Positions 1 to 7,847 are shown, counted from the stretch's first letter. The stretch: DNA of 38,397 bases from DASSBG01 sp035699085 (GCA_035699085.1 DASSBG010000014.1:1-38397), one strand, 5' to 3'. Program-made: numbers and translations. The notes: generated by a model from the letters alone, not told the origin.

Positions 1-17
1 GGGGGCGAGTCCATACA

Positions 18-184
18 TAGGTTGGCGGTGAGCCGCAGGCGAACCCCAACATCGCGGCGGCGATGCCGCGGTTGTCGCGCAAACTCGCGTCGGCACAAGC
101 GCGAGCATGGCGTTGCGGAGGTCGCTGTTGGCGCGGCGGCCGCAACCATGGCGTGTCGGGATTCGCTTCGCTCACCGCCAACCT
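18..184. repeat. MITE-like interspersed repeat, copy A
   Basis: A 167-bp element bounded by inverted arms. The left arm (18-51) reads TAGGTTGGCGGTGAGC inward and the right arm (153-184) ends in GCTCACCGCCAACCT. The interior shares blocks such as CTCGCGTCGGCACAAGCGC with copy C near 3740. It carries no convincing gene; short ORFs across it are repeat artefacts. It lies just upstream of the zinc-ribbon gene and is followed at about 216-243 by a GATCCCGAATCACCGATCC-type repeat. Confidence 0.75.
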
Positions 185-259
185 GCGGCGGAGCCGCTGC
201 CGCCGCGCCTCTCACCGATCCCGAATCACCGATCCCCGCACTCCCGCTACACTGCGCGC

Positions 260-1366
260 GTGTACGCCCAGTGCCCGCAATGCCTGACGATCTTCACGCT
301 CGATGCGGCGACCATTGCGCTGGCCCACGGCGTGGTCGGCTGCGGCGAGTGCGGCGCCACGTTTGATGTCACGGCAACGCTTTGCGACACGCTGCCGGAG
401 GAGCCGTTCGAGACGCTGCCGTTGAACAATCCCGGCGCATCGCCGCCGCTGCTGCTGTCGGCGGTGCCACATGCCGCGCCGCCGCAGTCGGGGCTGTTCG
501 AGGGCGTGCCATCGGAGTGGGGCGTCCGTGACGGTCGCGACGCCAGCGCCGAGGCGGACGCGCCACCCACGCTCGACACGGCGATGCAGCGGATCGCGTC
601 AGCCGGATCCGCCGGCGCCACGGCACTGCCCGGCGAGGCGCCAGCCCACGACATGCCGGAGGCCGAGCGTGGCACCGGCGCGACGGACGAAGCCCGCGGC
701 TTCGACGTGCGCGACGACGACGATCTCGAGCCGCTCGACGAGCCACCCGAATTCGACCCGACCAATCGCCGCTACGGCATGGAAGCACTGGCCGAACTGG
801 ACGACGATACCGACGCCGCCGTCGGCGACGACACCGGCGGTGACGCCGACGCCTCCCCCGATGCGGCGCCCTTCCGCCGCCGCCCGCGCCGCCGCAGCTG
901 GCTTGGCAACCGCTGGGTCCTCGGCTGCCTGCTGCTGGCCGTGTGCCTGGTGGCGCAACTGGCCTGGGCAAAGCGCGCGGCGCTGGCGCGCGATCCGCAC
1001 ACGGGGCCGCTGCTGCGCCAGTTCTGCGCCGCGCTGCACCTGCCGCCACCGTTGGCCAGCGACCTGTCGCGGCTGTCGCTGGTGTCGCGCGACGTGCGCC
1101 GTCATCCCTCTGCGGCAAACGCCCTGATGATCTCGGCCACGCTGCGCAACGACGCGCCCTTCGCGCAGCCGTATCCGGTGATCGTGATCACGCTGTCGAA
1201 CCTCGACGACCGCCGCATCGCGATGCGCCGCTTCCGGCCGAGCGAGTACGTGCGCGACGCCGAGGTGCGCCGCGCGGGCATCGCCCCCGGCGCGCAGACC
1301 GCGGTGGTGTTCGAGGTTGCGGACCCCGGCCAGGACGCGGTGGCCTTCCGCTTCGCCTTCCAGTGA
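260..1366 (+). CDS. Zinc-ribbon DUF3426 membrane protein
   Basis: Protein of unknown function, 368 residues from a GTG start. The N-terminus carries a zinc ribbon of the MJ0042 type with two Cys pairs (CPQC at residues 5-8, CGEC near 32-35). A long acidic, low-complexity region follows, rich in Asp, Glu and Pro, then a basic stretch (FRRRPRRRSW), one membrane helix (residues about 217-238, WVLGCLLLAVCLVAQLAWA) and a C-terminal DUF3426 domain. An upstream ATG would extend the protein into repeat A, so I prefer GTG 260, where the zinc ribbon begins. A TACACT hexamer at 248-253 is only six bases away, suggesting a nearly leaderless mRNA. In Xanthomonadales this gene typically sits between prmA and fis; prmA is not in the window. 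The family match is fairly sure; the function is unknown. Confidence 0.85.
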   Translation: MYAQCPQCLTIFTLDAATIALAHGVVGCGECGATFDVTATLCDTLPEEPFETLPLNNPGASPPLLLSAVPHAAPPQSGLFEGVPSEWGVRDGRDASAEADAPPTLDTAMQRIASAGSAGATALPGEAPAHDMPEAERGTGATDEARGFDVRDDDDLEPLDEPPEFDPTNRRYGMEALAELDDDTDAAVGDDTGGDADASPDAAPFRRRPRRRSWLGNRWVLGCLLLAVCLVAQLAWAKRAALARDPHTGPLLRQFCAALHLPPPLASDLSRLSLVSRDVRRHPSAANALMISATLRNDAPFAQPYPVIVITLSNLDDRRIAMRRFRPSEYVRDAEVRRAGIAPGAQTAVVFEVADPGQDAVAFRFAFQ

Positions 1367-1517
1367 CCGGCGCCGTGGCGGCCGCGTTCGAAGCGGCACC
1401 GGCGGCACTTAAAAAACGCGCGCGCCGGCGTTACACTGCCGCCTCGCGCAGCCGCCTCGGGGGCAAGCAGACCATGCTGGCGGCGCGGCCACCTGTCTCG
1501 ACCTGGGATCTCGCCAC

Positions 1518-1802
1518 GTGAATGCCGTCAGCAGCCTGTCCCGCGAGCCCGACGTCGGTGACACCACGCGGGAACCGCTGCTCAGCGAACGCGTCAGCCG
1601 CAGTGTGCGTCGCTACCTTGCCGACCTTGACGACGCGCCGTGCGACGAGGGCCTCTACGCGCTGGTGATGCGCGAAGTGGAGCGGCCACTGTTGGTCGAG
1701 GTGATGAACTGGCACAACGGCAACCAGAGCCGCGCGGCCAGCACGCTTGGCATCAACCGCGCGACGCTGCGCAAGAAGCTGGCGCAGCACGGCCTCGCCT
1801 GA
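1518..1802 (+). CDS. fis: DNA-binding protein Fis
   Basis: Nucleoid-associated regulator that binds DNA as a dimer, bends it and affects transcription and recombination. The 94-residue product (98 in E. coli) starts with GTG. The C-terminal half holds the typical Fis helix-turn-helix: MNWHNGNQSRAASTLGINR followed by ATLRKKL. The preceding helix pair (LYALVMREVERPLLVEV) matches the dimerisation helices. The N-terminal 30 residues are variable, as usual for the family. It lies nine bases upstream of purH, so the two are probably co-transcribed; this fis-purH order is familiar from xanthomonads and differs from the dusB-fis operon of enterics. Confidence 0.93.
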   Translation: MNAVSSLSREPDVGDTTREPLLSERVSRSVRRYLADLDDAPCDEGLYALVMREVERPLLVEVMNWHNGNQSRAASTLGINRATLRKKLAQHGLA

Positions 1803-1811
1803 GGACCAGCC

Positions 1812-3392
1812 ATGTTCGACGAGCCCTTGGCGCCGATCCGCCGCGCGCTGCTGAGCGTGTCCGACAAGACCGGCTTGGCCGAACTGGCCGCCGGGCTGGA
1901 CGCGCTGGGCGTCGAGCTGATTTCCACCGGCGGTACCGCGCGCGCCATCCGCGAGGCCGGCATCGAGGTGCGCGACGTCAGCGACGTCACCGGCTTTCCG
2001 GAAATGATGGACGGCCGGCTGAAAACGCTGCACCCCAGGATCCACGGCGGGCTGCTTGGCCGCGAGCCGCAGGACGATGCCGCGATGCACGAGCAGGGCA
2101 TCGCGCCGATCGACCTGCTGGTGGTCAACCTCTACCCCTTCGAGCAAACCGTGGCGCGGCCCGATTGCAGCCTGGCCGAGGCCATCGAGCAGATCGACAT
2201 CGGCGGCCCGGCGATGCTGCGTGCCGCGGCCAAGAACCACGCGCGGGTGACGGTGATCGTCGACCCCGCCGACTACGCGCCGCTGCTCGACACGCTTGGC
2301 GCGCATGAAGGCACGACCGCGGCGCAACGCCTGGCTTACGCGGCCAAGGCCTTTGCCTGCACCGCGCATTACGACGGCGTCATCGCCGACTGGCTGGGCG
2401 CGCGCAGCGAGAGTGATGCCGTGGCCTCGCCGATGGGACCGGTGCTGCACCTGTCGCTGCATCGCGCGCAGGCGCTGCGCTACGGCGAAAACCCGCACCA
2501 GTCGGCCGCGCTGTACGTTGAGGCCGATGCGCCGGCCGGCAGCGTGGCGACGGCGCGCTTGCTGGCCGGCAAGCCGCTCAGCTTCAACAACCTCGCCGAC
2601 GCCGACGCCGCGCTGGAATGCGTGCAGGCCTTCGCCAAGACGCCGGCCTGCGTCATCGTCAAGCATGGCAACCCGTGTGGCGTGGCGCTGGGCGAGTCGA
2701 TCGCGCAGGCCTACGCCCGCGCGCTGGCCTGCGACCCGACCTCGGCGTTTGGCGGCATCGTCGCCTTCAACCGGGCGCTGGACGGCGAGACGGCGCGCGC
2801 CATGCAAAAGCAGTTCGTCGAGGTGGTGGTGGCGCCCGAGATCGACGACGGCGCGCTGCAGGCGTTTGCGCGCAAGCCGAACGTGCGTCTCCTCGCCTGC
2901 GGCCAGTGGCCTGAGCAGCCGGCTCCGGCGCGCCATTACAAGCGCATCACCGGCGCGCTGCTGGTGCAGGATGCCGACCGCGACACGCTGCTGGTCGACG
3001 ACCTCAAGCTGGTGAGCCGGCGGGTGCCGGACGCCGAGGAACTGCGCGACCTGCTGTTTGCCTGGCATGTCGCGATGTTCGTCAAGTCCAACGCCATCGT
3101 CATTGCCCGCGACGGCGCCACCATCGGCATCGGCGCCGGCCAGACCAGCCGCGTGACCAGCGCGCAGGTGGCCGTGATGAAGGCCGCCGAGGCGGGCCTC
3201 GAGACGGCTGGCGGGGTGATGGCCTCCGACGCCTTCTTTCCCTTCCGCGACGGCATCGACCGAGCCGCCGAGGCGGGCATCCGCGCCGTCATCCAGCCGG
3301 GCGGCTCACGCCGCGACGACGAGGTCATCGCCGCCGCCGACGAGCACGGCATGGCGATGGTGCTGACGGGGCTGCGGCATTTTCGGCATTGA
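1812..3392 (+). CDS. purH: Bifunctional AICAR transformylase / IMP cyclohydrolase
   Basis: Catalyses the last two steps of de novo purine synthesis: formylation of AICAR with 10-formyl-THF, then ring closure to IMP. The 526-residue length is normal. The N-terminal MGS-like cyclohydrolase domain (residues about 10-160) contains LISTGGTARAIREAG and GRLKTLHPRIHGGLL. The transformylase domain carries the catalytic KHGNPCG motif (near 279-285), SAFGGIVAFN, and the C-terminal DAFFPFRDG and QPGGSRRDDEVI motifs. A GAGGA ribosome-binding site precedes ATG 1812. The TGA stop is followed immediately by a GGGGACCGGGGACC repeat. Confidence 0.97.
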   Translation: MFDEPLAPIRRALLSVSDKTGLAELAAGLDALGVELISTGGTARAIREAGIEVRDVSDVTGFPEMMDGRLKTLHPRIHGGLLGREPQDDAAMHEQGIAPIDLLVVNLYPFEQTVARPDCSLAEAIEQIDIGGPAMLRAAAKNHARVTVIVDPADYAPLLDTLGAHEGTTAAQRLAYAAKAFACTAHYDGVIADWLGARSESDAVASPMGPVLHLSLHRAQALRYGENPHQSAALYVEADAPAGSVATARLLAGKPLSFNNLADADAALECVQAFAKTPACVIVKHGNPCGVALGESIAQAYARALACDPTSAFGGIVAFNRALDGETARAMQKQFVEVVVAPEIDDGALQAFARKPNVRLLACGQWPEQPAPARHYKRITGALLVQDADRDTLLVDDLKLVSRRVPDAEELRDLLFAWHVAMFVKSNAIVIARDGATIGIGAGQTSRVTSAQVAVMKAAEAGLETAGGVMASDAFFPFRDGIDRAAEAGIRAVIQPGGSRRDDEVIAAADEHGMAMVLTGLRHFRH

Positions 3393-3462
3393 AGCGGGGA
3401 CCGGGGACCGGGAACAGCCGCGGTTGCGGCCGTGTGCAAGATCTGCATCGTCCCGCATTCGC

Positions 3463-3630
3463 AGGTTGGCGGTGAGCCGCAGGCGAACCCCAACATCGCG
3501 GCGACGATGCCGGGGTCAATGCGCGATCGGGGTTTCGGCACAAGCGCAGGCAATGCGCGGGCAAGCGCGCTACTGGCGCGGCGAGCGCGGGCATGGCGTG
3601 TTGGGGTTCGCGTCGCTCACCGCCAACCTA
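3463..3630. repeat. MITE-like interspersed repeat, copy B
   Basis: A 168-bp element with terminal inverted arms (left AGGTTGGCGGTGAGCCGC, right ending CTCACCGCCAACCTA). The interior from about 3533 (TTTCGGCACAAGCGC) to the right arm is nearly identical to copy C, whereas the left interior differs. Confidence 0.8.
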
Positions 3631-3674
3631 CCGCTCCGCCCGGTTGCACGTTAGCCATTCGCGTCGCCGCTTTC

Positions 3675-3840
3675 GTTTGGCGGTGAGCCGCAGGCGAACC
3701 CCAACATCCGGGCGACGATGCCACGGTCGTCGCGGAAACTCGCGTCGGCACAAGCGCCGGCAATGCGCGGGCAAGCGCGCTACTGGCGCGGCGAGCGCGG
3801 GCATGGCGTGTTGGGGTTCGCTTCGCTCACCGCCAACCTA
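3675..3840. repeat. MITE-like interspersed repeat, copy C
   Basis: A 166-bp copy in the same orientation as B. The right ~90 bases (from GGCAATGCGCGGGCAAGCGC to CACCGCCAACCTA) match B almost base for base, which points to recent copying or gene conversion. Confidence 0.8.
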
Positions 3841-3897
3841 CCGCGCCAGCGGAGCCGCCGCCTTCACCAATCCCCGATCTTCAATCCCGGTATTCAG

Positions 3898-3931
3898 CGT
3901 GTTGGGGTTCGCTTCGCTTACCGCCAACCTA
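3898..3931. repeat. Solo right arm of the MITE-like repeat
   Basis: Only the right arm is present (TTGGGGTTCGCTTCGCTTAC then CGCCAACCTA). It follows an AATCCCGGTATTCAG tail. Confidence 0.7.
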
Positions 3932-3983
3932 CCGCGCCAGCGGGCCGCTGCTTTCACCAATCACCAATCCCCAATCCCGGCAT

Positions 3984-4379
3984 TCAGTCCCACTGGTAGA
4001 GGGTGTAGTAGACCGGTGCGACGGGGCCCTGGTGCGGGTCCGGTTCGAGGCGGCCGTCGCCGTTGGTGTCGAGGAAGGTTTGGGTGACGCCGTGGGCGGG
4101 CGTGATGCGGATCATGTAGATGCGGCCATTGTGCCGGTATTCCTGCACCGTCGCGCCCTGTTCCTGGCGCACGGTGACGGTCGGTACGGGGTCGCCATTG
4201 GCGTCGCGCGGGCCGGGCAACGGCGGAATGCTGACCGCGGGTGCCGGCTGCACGCCGGGGTCGTCCATGCCCGGTGGCGGCAGGGCTTCCGGGCCGGTGT
4301 AGGGGGAGACGGGCCTGCTGGCGCAGGCGGCCAGCGCCAGCGCGGCGACGGATGGAACGATCAGGCACCAGCGTGTCAT
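3984..4379 (-). CDS. DUF2782-family lipoprotein
   Basis: A 131-residue predicted lipoprotein. The signal peptide (MTRWCLIVPSVAALALAAC) ends in the lipobox LAAC, with Cys 19 as the likely lipidated residue. A Pro-rich spacer follows, then a compact domain with VTVRQEQGATVQEYRHNGR and YMIRITPAHG plus a DTNGDGRLEPD stretch, which I recognise as the DUF2782 pattern. I chose ATG 4379 rather than 4403 because it begins the signal peptide and has an AGGGG-type ribosome-binding site. It is divergent from polA, a neighbourhood common in Xanthomonadales. The stop codon lies at the edge of an interspersed repeat. Function unknown. Confidence 0.8.
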   Translation of the reverse strand: MTRWCLIVPSVAALALAACASRPVSPYTGPEALPPPGMDDPGVQPAPAVSIPPLPGPRDANGDPVPTVTVRQEQGATVQEYRHNGRIYMIRITPAHGVTQTFLDTNGDGRLEPDPHQGPVAPVYYTLYQWD

Positions 4380-4429
4380 GCACCTACCCCTGCGTCGCGG
4401 CATCGAGGGTCACGATAGCAGACGCATGC

Positions 4430-4435
4430 GACAAT
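4430..4435 (+). promoter_or_regulatory. Possible -10 element of polA
   Basis: GACAAT lies seven bases before ATG 4443, so a transcript from it would start about at the ATG. No clear -35 or ribosome-binding site is visible. Similar arrangements precede the genes at 260, 7959 and 10904. Confidence 0.35.
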
Positions 4436-4442
4436 GCCGGCC

Positions 4443-7184
4443 ATGCCCAAGCTGACGCTTATTGACGGTTCAAGCTACCTGTTCCGCGCCTATCACGCGT
4501 TGCCGCCGCTGAGCAATGCGGCGGGCGAGCCGACCGGCGCGCTGTACGGCGTCATCAGCATGTTGCGCGCCATTTTGGCCGCTCCGCCGGACTACATCGC
4601 CTTCGTCTGCGACGCGCCCGGCCCGACCTTTCGCCACGAGATGGCCGCCGACTACAAGGCCAACCGGCCGCCCATGCCGGACGACCTGCGCGCCCAGGTG
4701 CAGCCCATGCTGACGATGGTCGAGGCGCTGGGCCTGCCGCTGCTCTGCGTCGAGGGCGTCGAGGCGGACGACGTCATCGGCACGCTCACCCGGCAGGCCG
4801 TGGCCAAGGGTATCGAGGTCGAGATCTCGACCAGCGACAAGGACTTCGCCCAGATGGTCGGTCCGGGCGTGGCGCTGGTGAATACCATGACCCGCACCCG
4901 CATGGACGAGGCCGGCGTGGTCGCAAAGTTCGGCGTGCGGCCGGAGCAGATCATCGATTTCCTGGCCCTGACCGGCGACAAGATCGACAACGTGCGTGGC
5001 GTAGACAAGTGCGGGCCCAAGACCGCCGCCAAGTGGCTCGGCCAGTACGAGACGCTGGACGCGCTGATGACGAACGCCCACGCCATCGGCGGCAAGATCG
5101 GCGAAAACCTGCGCGCGGCGCTGGACTACCTGCCGCTGTCGCGCGAACTGGTGACGATCAAGACCGACGTGGCGCTGGAGGTCGCGCCGGAGGCCCTGAA
5201 GCTGCGCGAGCCGGCGCGCGAGCAACTGCGCGAACTGTACACGCGCTACGGCTTCAGCACCGAATTGAAGCGGCTGGACGGCAACGCCCCCGCACCCGCG
5301 CCGCGCCCGGCCGCCACGCCGGCCGCGCCGATGCCCGCGCCGCCACCGATCCTGGCGCCGCAGGCCGGGCACGCCAACGCCGGCCACTACGAGCAGGTGC
5401 TGACGCCGGCGCAACTGCAGGACTGGCTGGCGCGCCTGCGCCGCGCCGAGCTGATCGCCTTCGACACCGCCGCGGACACTGCCGACCCGATGCTGGGGCA
5501 GCTGGTGGGTCTGGCCTTTGCGGTCGAGGCCGGCAGCGCCTGCTACATACCGCTGCGGCACGACTACCCCGGCGCGCCGCGGCAGCTGGACCGCGAATCG
5601 GTGCTCGACGCGCTGCGCCCGCTGCTCGAGGACGAGACGCGGCCCAAGCTCAGCCAGCGGGCCAAGTTCAACATCAACGTGCTGGCCAGGCATGGCGTGG
5701 CCGTGCGCGGCGTGCGCCACGACACCATGCTCGAGTCCTACGTGCTCAACCCGACCGGCAGCCGCCATGAACTGGACGCGCTGGCCGAGCGCCACCTGGG
5801 CTACCAGACGGTGGCGCTGGCCGACGTGGCCGGCAAGGGCGCCAAACAGCTCGGCTTCAACCAGGTCGACCTCGACAGCGCGACCCGCTACGCCGCCGAG
5901 CAGGCCGACATCACGCTGCGCCTGCACCAGGCGCTGTGGCCGACGCTGGGCGAGCAGCCGGGCCTGCGCACGCTCTACAGCGAGCTCGAACTGCCGCTGC
6001 TGCCGGTGCTGGCGCGCATCGAGCGGCGCGGTGTGCTGGTCGACGCCGGGGCGCTGCAGCAGCAGAGCGCGGACCTGGGCGCGCGCATGCTGCAACTGCG
6101 TGCCGAGGCCTTCGAACTGGCCGGCCACGAGTTCAACCTCGACTCGCCCAAGCAGCTGCAGGCGGTGCTGTTCGACGAGCTGGGCCTGCCGGCGGCGGTC
6201 AAGACGCCCAAGGGCCAGCCCTCGACCAACGAGGAGGCGCTGGCCGCCATCGCCGACCAGCACGCGCTGCCGCAGCGGCTGCTGGACTACCGCGCCTGCG
6301 CCAAGCTGCGTTCGACCTACACCGACAAGCTGCCGCTGATGATCAACCCGGCCACCGGCCGCGTGCACACCTGCTACCACCAGGCGGTCGCCGCCACCGG
6401 GCGGCTGTCGTCCAGCGACCCGAACCTGCAGAACATCCCTGTGCGCAGCGCCGACGGCAGGCGCATCCGCCAGGCTTTCGTGGCACCGCCGGGCTGGCTC
6501 GTGATGGCCGCGGACTACTCGCAGATCGAGCTGCGGATCATGGCCCACCTGTCCGGCGACGCCGGCCTGCTCGGCGCCTTCAACAGCGGCATCGACATCC
6601 ACCGCGCCACCGCCGCCGAGGTGCTGGGCATCGCCCCGGATGCCGTCGACGCCAACCAGCGGCGCGCGGCGAAGGCAGTCAACTTCGGCTTGATGTACGG
6701 CATGAGCGCCTTCGGACTGGCTCGCAACCTCGGCATTTCACGTGGCGAGGCCTCGGATTACATCGGCCGCTACTTCAGCCGTTACCCCGGCGTGCGTGCC
6801 TTCATGGACGCCACCCGCGAGCAGGCCCGCGACAACGGCTACGTCGACACCTTGTTCGGCCGCCGGCTGTACCTGCCGGAGCTCGCCTCGCGCAACGGTG
6901 CCCGCCGCGCCGGCGCCGAGCGCGCGGCCATCAACGCGCCGATGCAGGGCAGCGCGGCCGACATCATCAAGCGGGCCATGCTGGCGGTAGACGCCTGGCT
7001 TGCGGATCGCCACGACGCCCACATGTTGATGCAGGTGCACGACGAACTGGTGTTCGAGGTGCGTGAGGAGGCGGTCGAGGCGATCCGCGAGGGCGTGCGC
7101 CAGCGGATGGTGGCGGCGGCGGAACTGGCGGTGCCGCTGGTGGTCGATATTGGCGTCGGCGCCAACTGGGACGTGGCCCATTGA
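4443..7184 (+). CDS. polA: DNA polymerase I with a degenerate proofreading site
   Basis: Repair and Okazaki-fragment polymerase, 913 residues from ATG 4443 (an in-frame ATG lies at 4434). Domain order is 5'-nuclease (about 1-280), a Pro/Ala linker (about 282-310), 3'-5' exonuclease fold (about 315-500) and polymerase (about 515-913). The 5'-nuclease acids are present in VEADDVIGTL, STSDKDF and LTGDKIDNVRGVDKCGPKT. Polymerase motifs are intact: DYSQIELRIMAHLSGD (Asp 691), RRAAKAVNFGLMYG and VHDELVFEV (Asp 867). In the exonuclease fold the acids corresponding to E. coli D355, E357, D424 and D501 are Asp 341, Ala 343, Asn 410 and Gln 487, at exactly the E. coli spacings. The enzyme therefore probably lacks proofreading, as in Taq and Bst polymerases. 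An sX13-like RNA follows downstream. Confidence 0.97.
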   Translation: MPKLTLIDGSSYLFRAYHALPPLSNAAGEPTGALYGVISMLRAILAAPPDYIAFVCDAPGPTFRHEMAADYKANRPPMPDDLRAQVQPMLTMVEALGLPLLCVEGVEADDVIGTLTRQAVAKGIEVEISTSDKDFAQMVGPGVALVNTMTRTRMDEAGVVAKFGVRPEQIIDFLALTGDKIDNVRGVDKCGPKTAAKWLGQYETLDALMTNAHAIGGKIGENLRAALDYLPLSRELVTIKTDVALEVAPEALKLREPAREQLRELYTRYGFSTELKRLDGNAPAPAPRPAATPAAPMPAPPPILAPQAGHANAGHYEQVLTPAQLQDWLARLRRAELIAFDTAADTADPMLGQLVGLAFAVEAGSACYIPLRHDYPGAPRQLDRESVLDALRPLLEDETRPKLSQRAKFNINVLARHGVAVRGVRHDTMLESYVLNPTGSRHELDALAERHLGYQTVALADVAGKGAKQLGFNQVDLDSATRYAAEQADITLRLHQALWPTLGEQPGLRTLYSELELPLLPVLARIERRGVLVDAGALQQQSADLGARMLQLRAEAFELAGHEFNLDSPKQLQAVLFDELGLPAAVKTPKGQPSTNEEALAAIADQHALPQRLLDYRACAKLRSTYTDKLPLMINPATGRVHTCYHQAVAATGRLSSSDPNLQNIPVRSADGRRIRQAFVAPPGWLVMAADYSQIELRIMAHLSGDAGLLGAFNSGIDIHRATAAEVLGIAPDAVDANQRRAAKAVNFGLMYGMSAFGLARNLGISRGEASDYIGRYFSRYPGVRAFMDATREQARDNGYVDTLFGRRLYLPELASRNGARRAGAERAAINAPMQGSAADIIKRAMLAVDAWLADRHDAHMLMQVHDELVFEVREEAVEAIREGVRQRMVAAAELAVPLVVDIGVGANWDVAH

Positions 7185-7235
7185 GGCGCCGGCGCCAGCC
7201 GATGAACGAAACGTAAATCCGCCCGAAATTGCCAT

Positions 7236-7265
7236 TTGAACTTTTCCACCCCGGCCCCATCTAAT
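7236..7265 (+). promoter_or_regulatory. Promoter of the RNA downstream of polA
   Basis: Two readings fit. As a sigma-70 promoter: TTGAAC (7236-7241), an 18-base spacer and TCTAAT (7260-7265). As a sigma-E/ECF promoter: GAACTT (7238-7243), a 16-base spacer and TCTAA (7260-7264). Either predicts a start near 7270-7272, just where the first hairpin begins. Confidence 0.6.
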
Positions 7266-7270
7266 GCTTC

Positions 7271-7393
7271 GGACGCACGCAACGGCGTCCGGCTCACTCA
7301 CCTCCCTGAGTGAACCCCGGGAAGCGGATCCCTCCCCAGATCTGTTTCCTCGCCCCGAGAGCTCCCCCCTAGCTCTCGGGGCACTTTCATTTT
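7271..7393 (+). ncRNA. sX13: sX13-like small RNA downstream of polA
   Basis: A predicted RNA of about 120 nt with four successive stem-loops. Stem 1 is 7270-7276/7285-7291 (loop ACGCAACG). Stem 2 is 7294-7300/7307-7313 with loop CCTCCC. Stem 3 is 7325-7330/7339-7344 with loop CCTCCCCA. Stem 4 is the 12-bp terminator with loop CCCCCCT. Position after polA, length, and repeated C-rich loops match what I recall of sX13, the Xanthomonas regulatory RNA that pairs through C-rich loops with G-rich regions of target mRNAs. No ORF is evident. Assignment is from position and structure, not from alignment. Confidence 0.72.
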
Positions 7394-7394
7394 T
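7352..7394 (+). terminator. Rho-independent terminator of the small RNA
   Basis: Perfect 12-bp stem GCCCCGAGAGCT / AGCTCTCGGGGC with loop CCCCCCT, followed by ACTTTCATTTTT. It should terminate the small RNA. Confidence 0.88.
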
Positions 7395-7510
7395 GGGCTC
7401 CCGAAAATGCCTCAACCGGCCATCCTGAACGGGTGTTCCGCAGCCGTTCACGCCCCGGCCCCCTCGACCTGCGTATGATCGGTGGCGAGTCCACCCGCCA
7501 AGGAAGCAAC

Positions 7511-7735
7511 ATGCGCATCGTCTTGATTGTCATCGGCGTCATCCTGCTGGCTCTCGGCATCTGGGTCACGGTCGGCGCAGCGTCGTACAGCGACACCGAC
7601 ACCGTGGTGAAAGTCGGCTCGGCCGAATTGAATGCGACCCACGACGAAGCCGTGCCCAAGTGGCTCGGGATCGCAGGGATCGTGGTCGGCGGGCTGCTGG
7701 TGGTCGGCGGCGCCGCCACCGGCCGCAAGAGCTAA
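7511..7735 (+). CDS. Small two-helix membrane protein
   Basis: A 74-residue protein from ATG 7511, preceded by a good AAGGA ribosome-binding site. Helix 1 (residues about 2-22, IVLIVIGVILLALGIWVTVG) and helix 2 (about 52-69, LGIAGIVVGGLLVVGGAA) flank a polar loop of about 30 residues (VKVGSAELNATHDEAVPKW). It ends in a short basic tail (GRKS). This layout is common among small inner-membrane proteins annotated only as DUFs; I do not assign a family. A TATGAT hexamer at 7474-7479 could be its own -10. It lies about 120 bases beyond the small-RNA terminator, so it is probably transcribed separately. Confidence 0.75.
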   Translation: MRIVLIVIGVILLALGIWVTVGAASYSDTDTVVKVGSAELNATHDEAVPKWLGIAGIVVGGLLVVGGAATGRKS

Positions 7736-7748
7736 GCCCTCGCGAAAC

Positions 7749-7785
7749 CCCGCAGCGTGCCGCGCCCGCGCGGGCACGCTGCGGG
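7749..7785 (+). terminator. Strong GC hairpin after the small membrane gene
   Basis: A 13-bp perfect stem (7749-7761 with 7773-7785) and an 11-base loop lie 14 bases after the stop codon. There is no T-tract, so terminator function is uncertain; it may instead protect the 3' end. Confidence 0.45.
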
Positions 7786-7806
7786 CGGGTGACGGCGCGA
7801 GTGCAA

Positions 7807-7847
7807 GCATGGTGTGTTGGGGTTCGCTTCGCTCACCGCCAACCTAC
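7807..7847. repeat. Solo right arm of the MITE-like repeat
   Basis: GCATGGTGTGTTGGGGTTCG followed by CTTCGCTCACCGCCAACCTAC, nearly identical to the right ends of copies B and C. No left arm is visible nearby. Confidence 0.75.

Larger units (their letters stand above)
3393..3983. other. 591-bp intergenic repeat cluster
   Basis: No believable gene. It holds a GGGGACCGGGGACCGGG tail after purH (3396-3415), two full MITE-like elements (3463-3630 and 3675-3840), one single arm (3898-3931) and two copies of an AATCCCCGAT/AATCCCGG tail (3868-3895 and 3958-3983). ORFs across this region repeat the phrase GFASLTANL, a translation of the repeat arm rather than a protein family. Confidence 0.8.

Noticed and set aside
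3463..3931. Possible CRISPR array
   Set aside because: The repeated arms are in inverted pairs with conserved interiors, not direct repeats with unique, equal-length spacers, and no cas gene is present.
3432..4087. Short ORFs with repeated GFASLTANL or GGEPQANPN phrases
   Set aside because: These are translations of the repeat arms and recur wherever the arms do (also near 107, 7814 and 15151). They are not genes.
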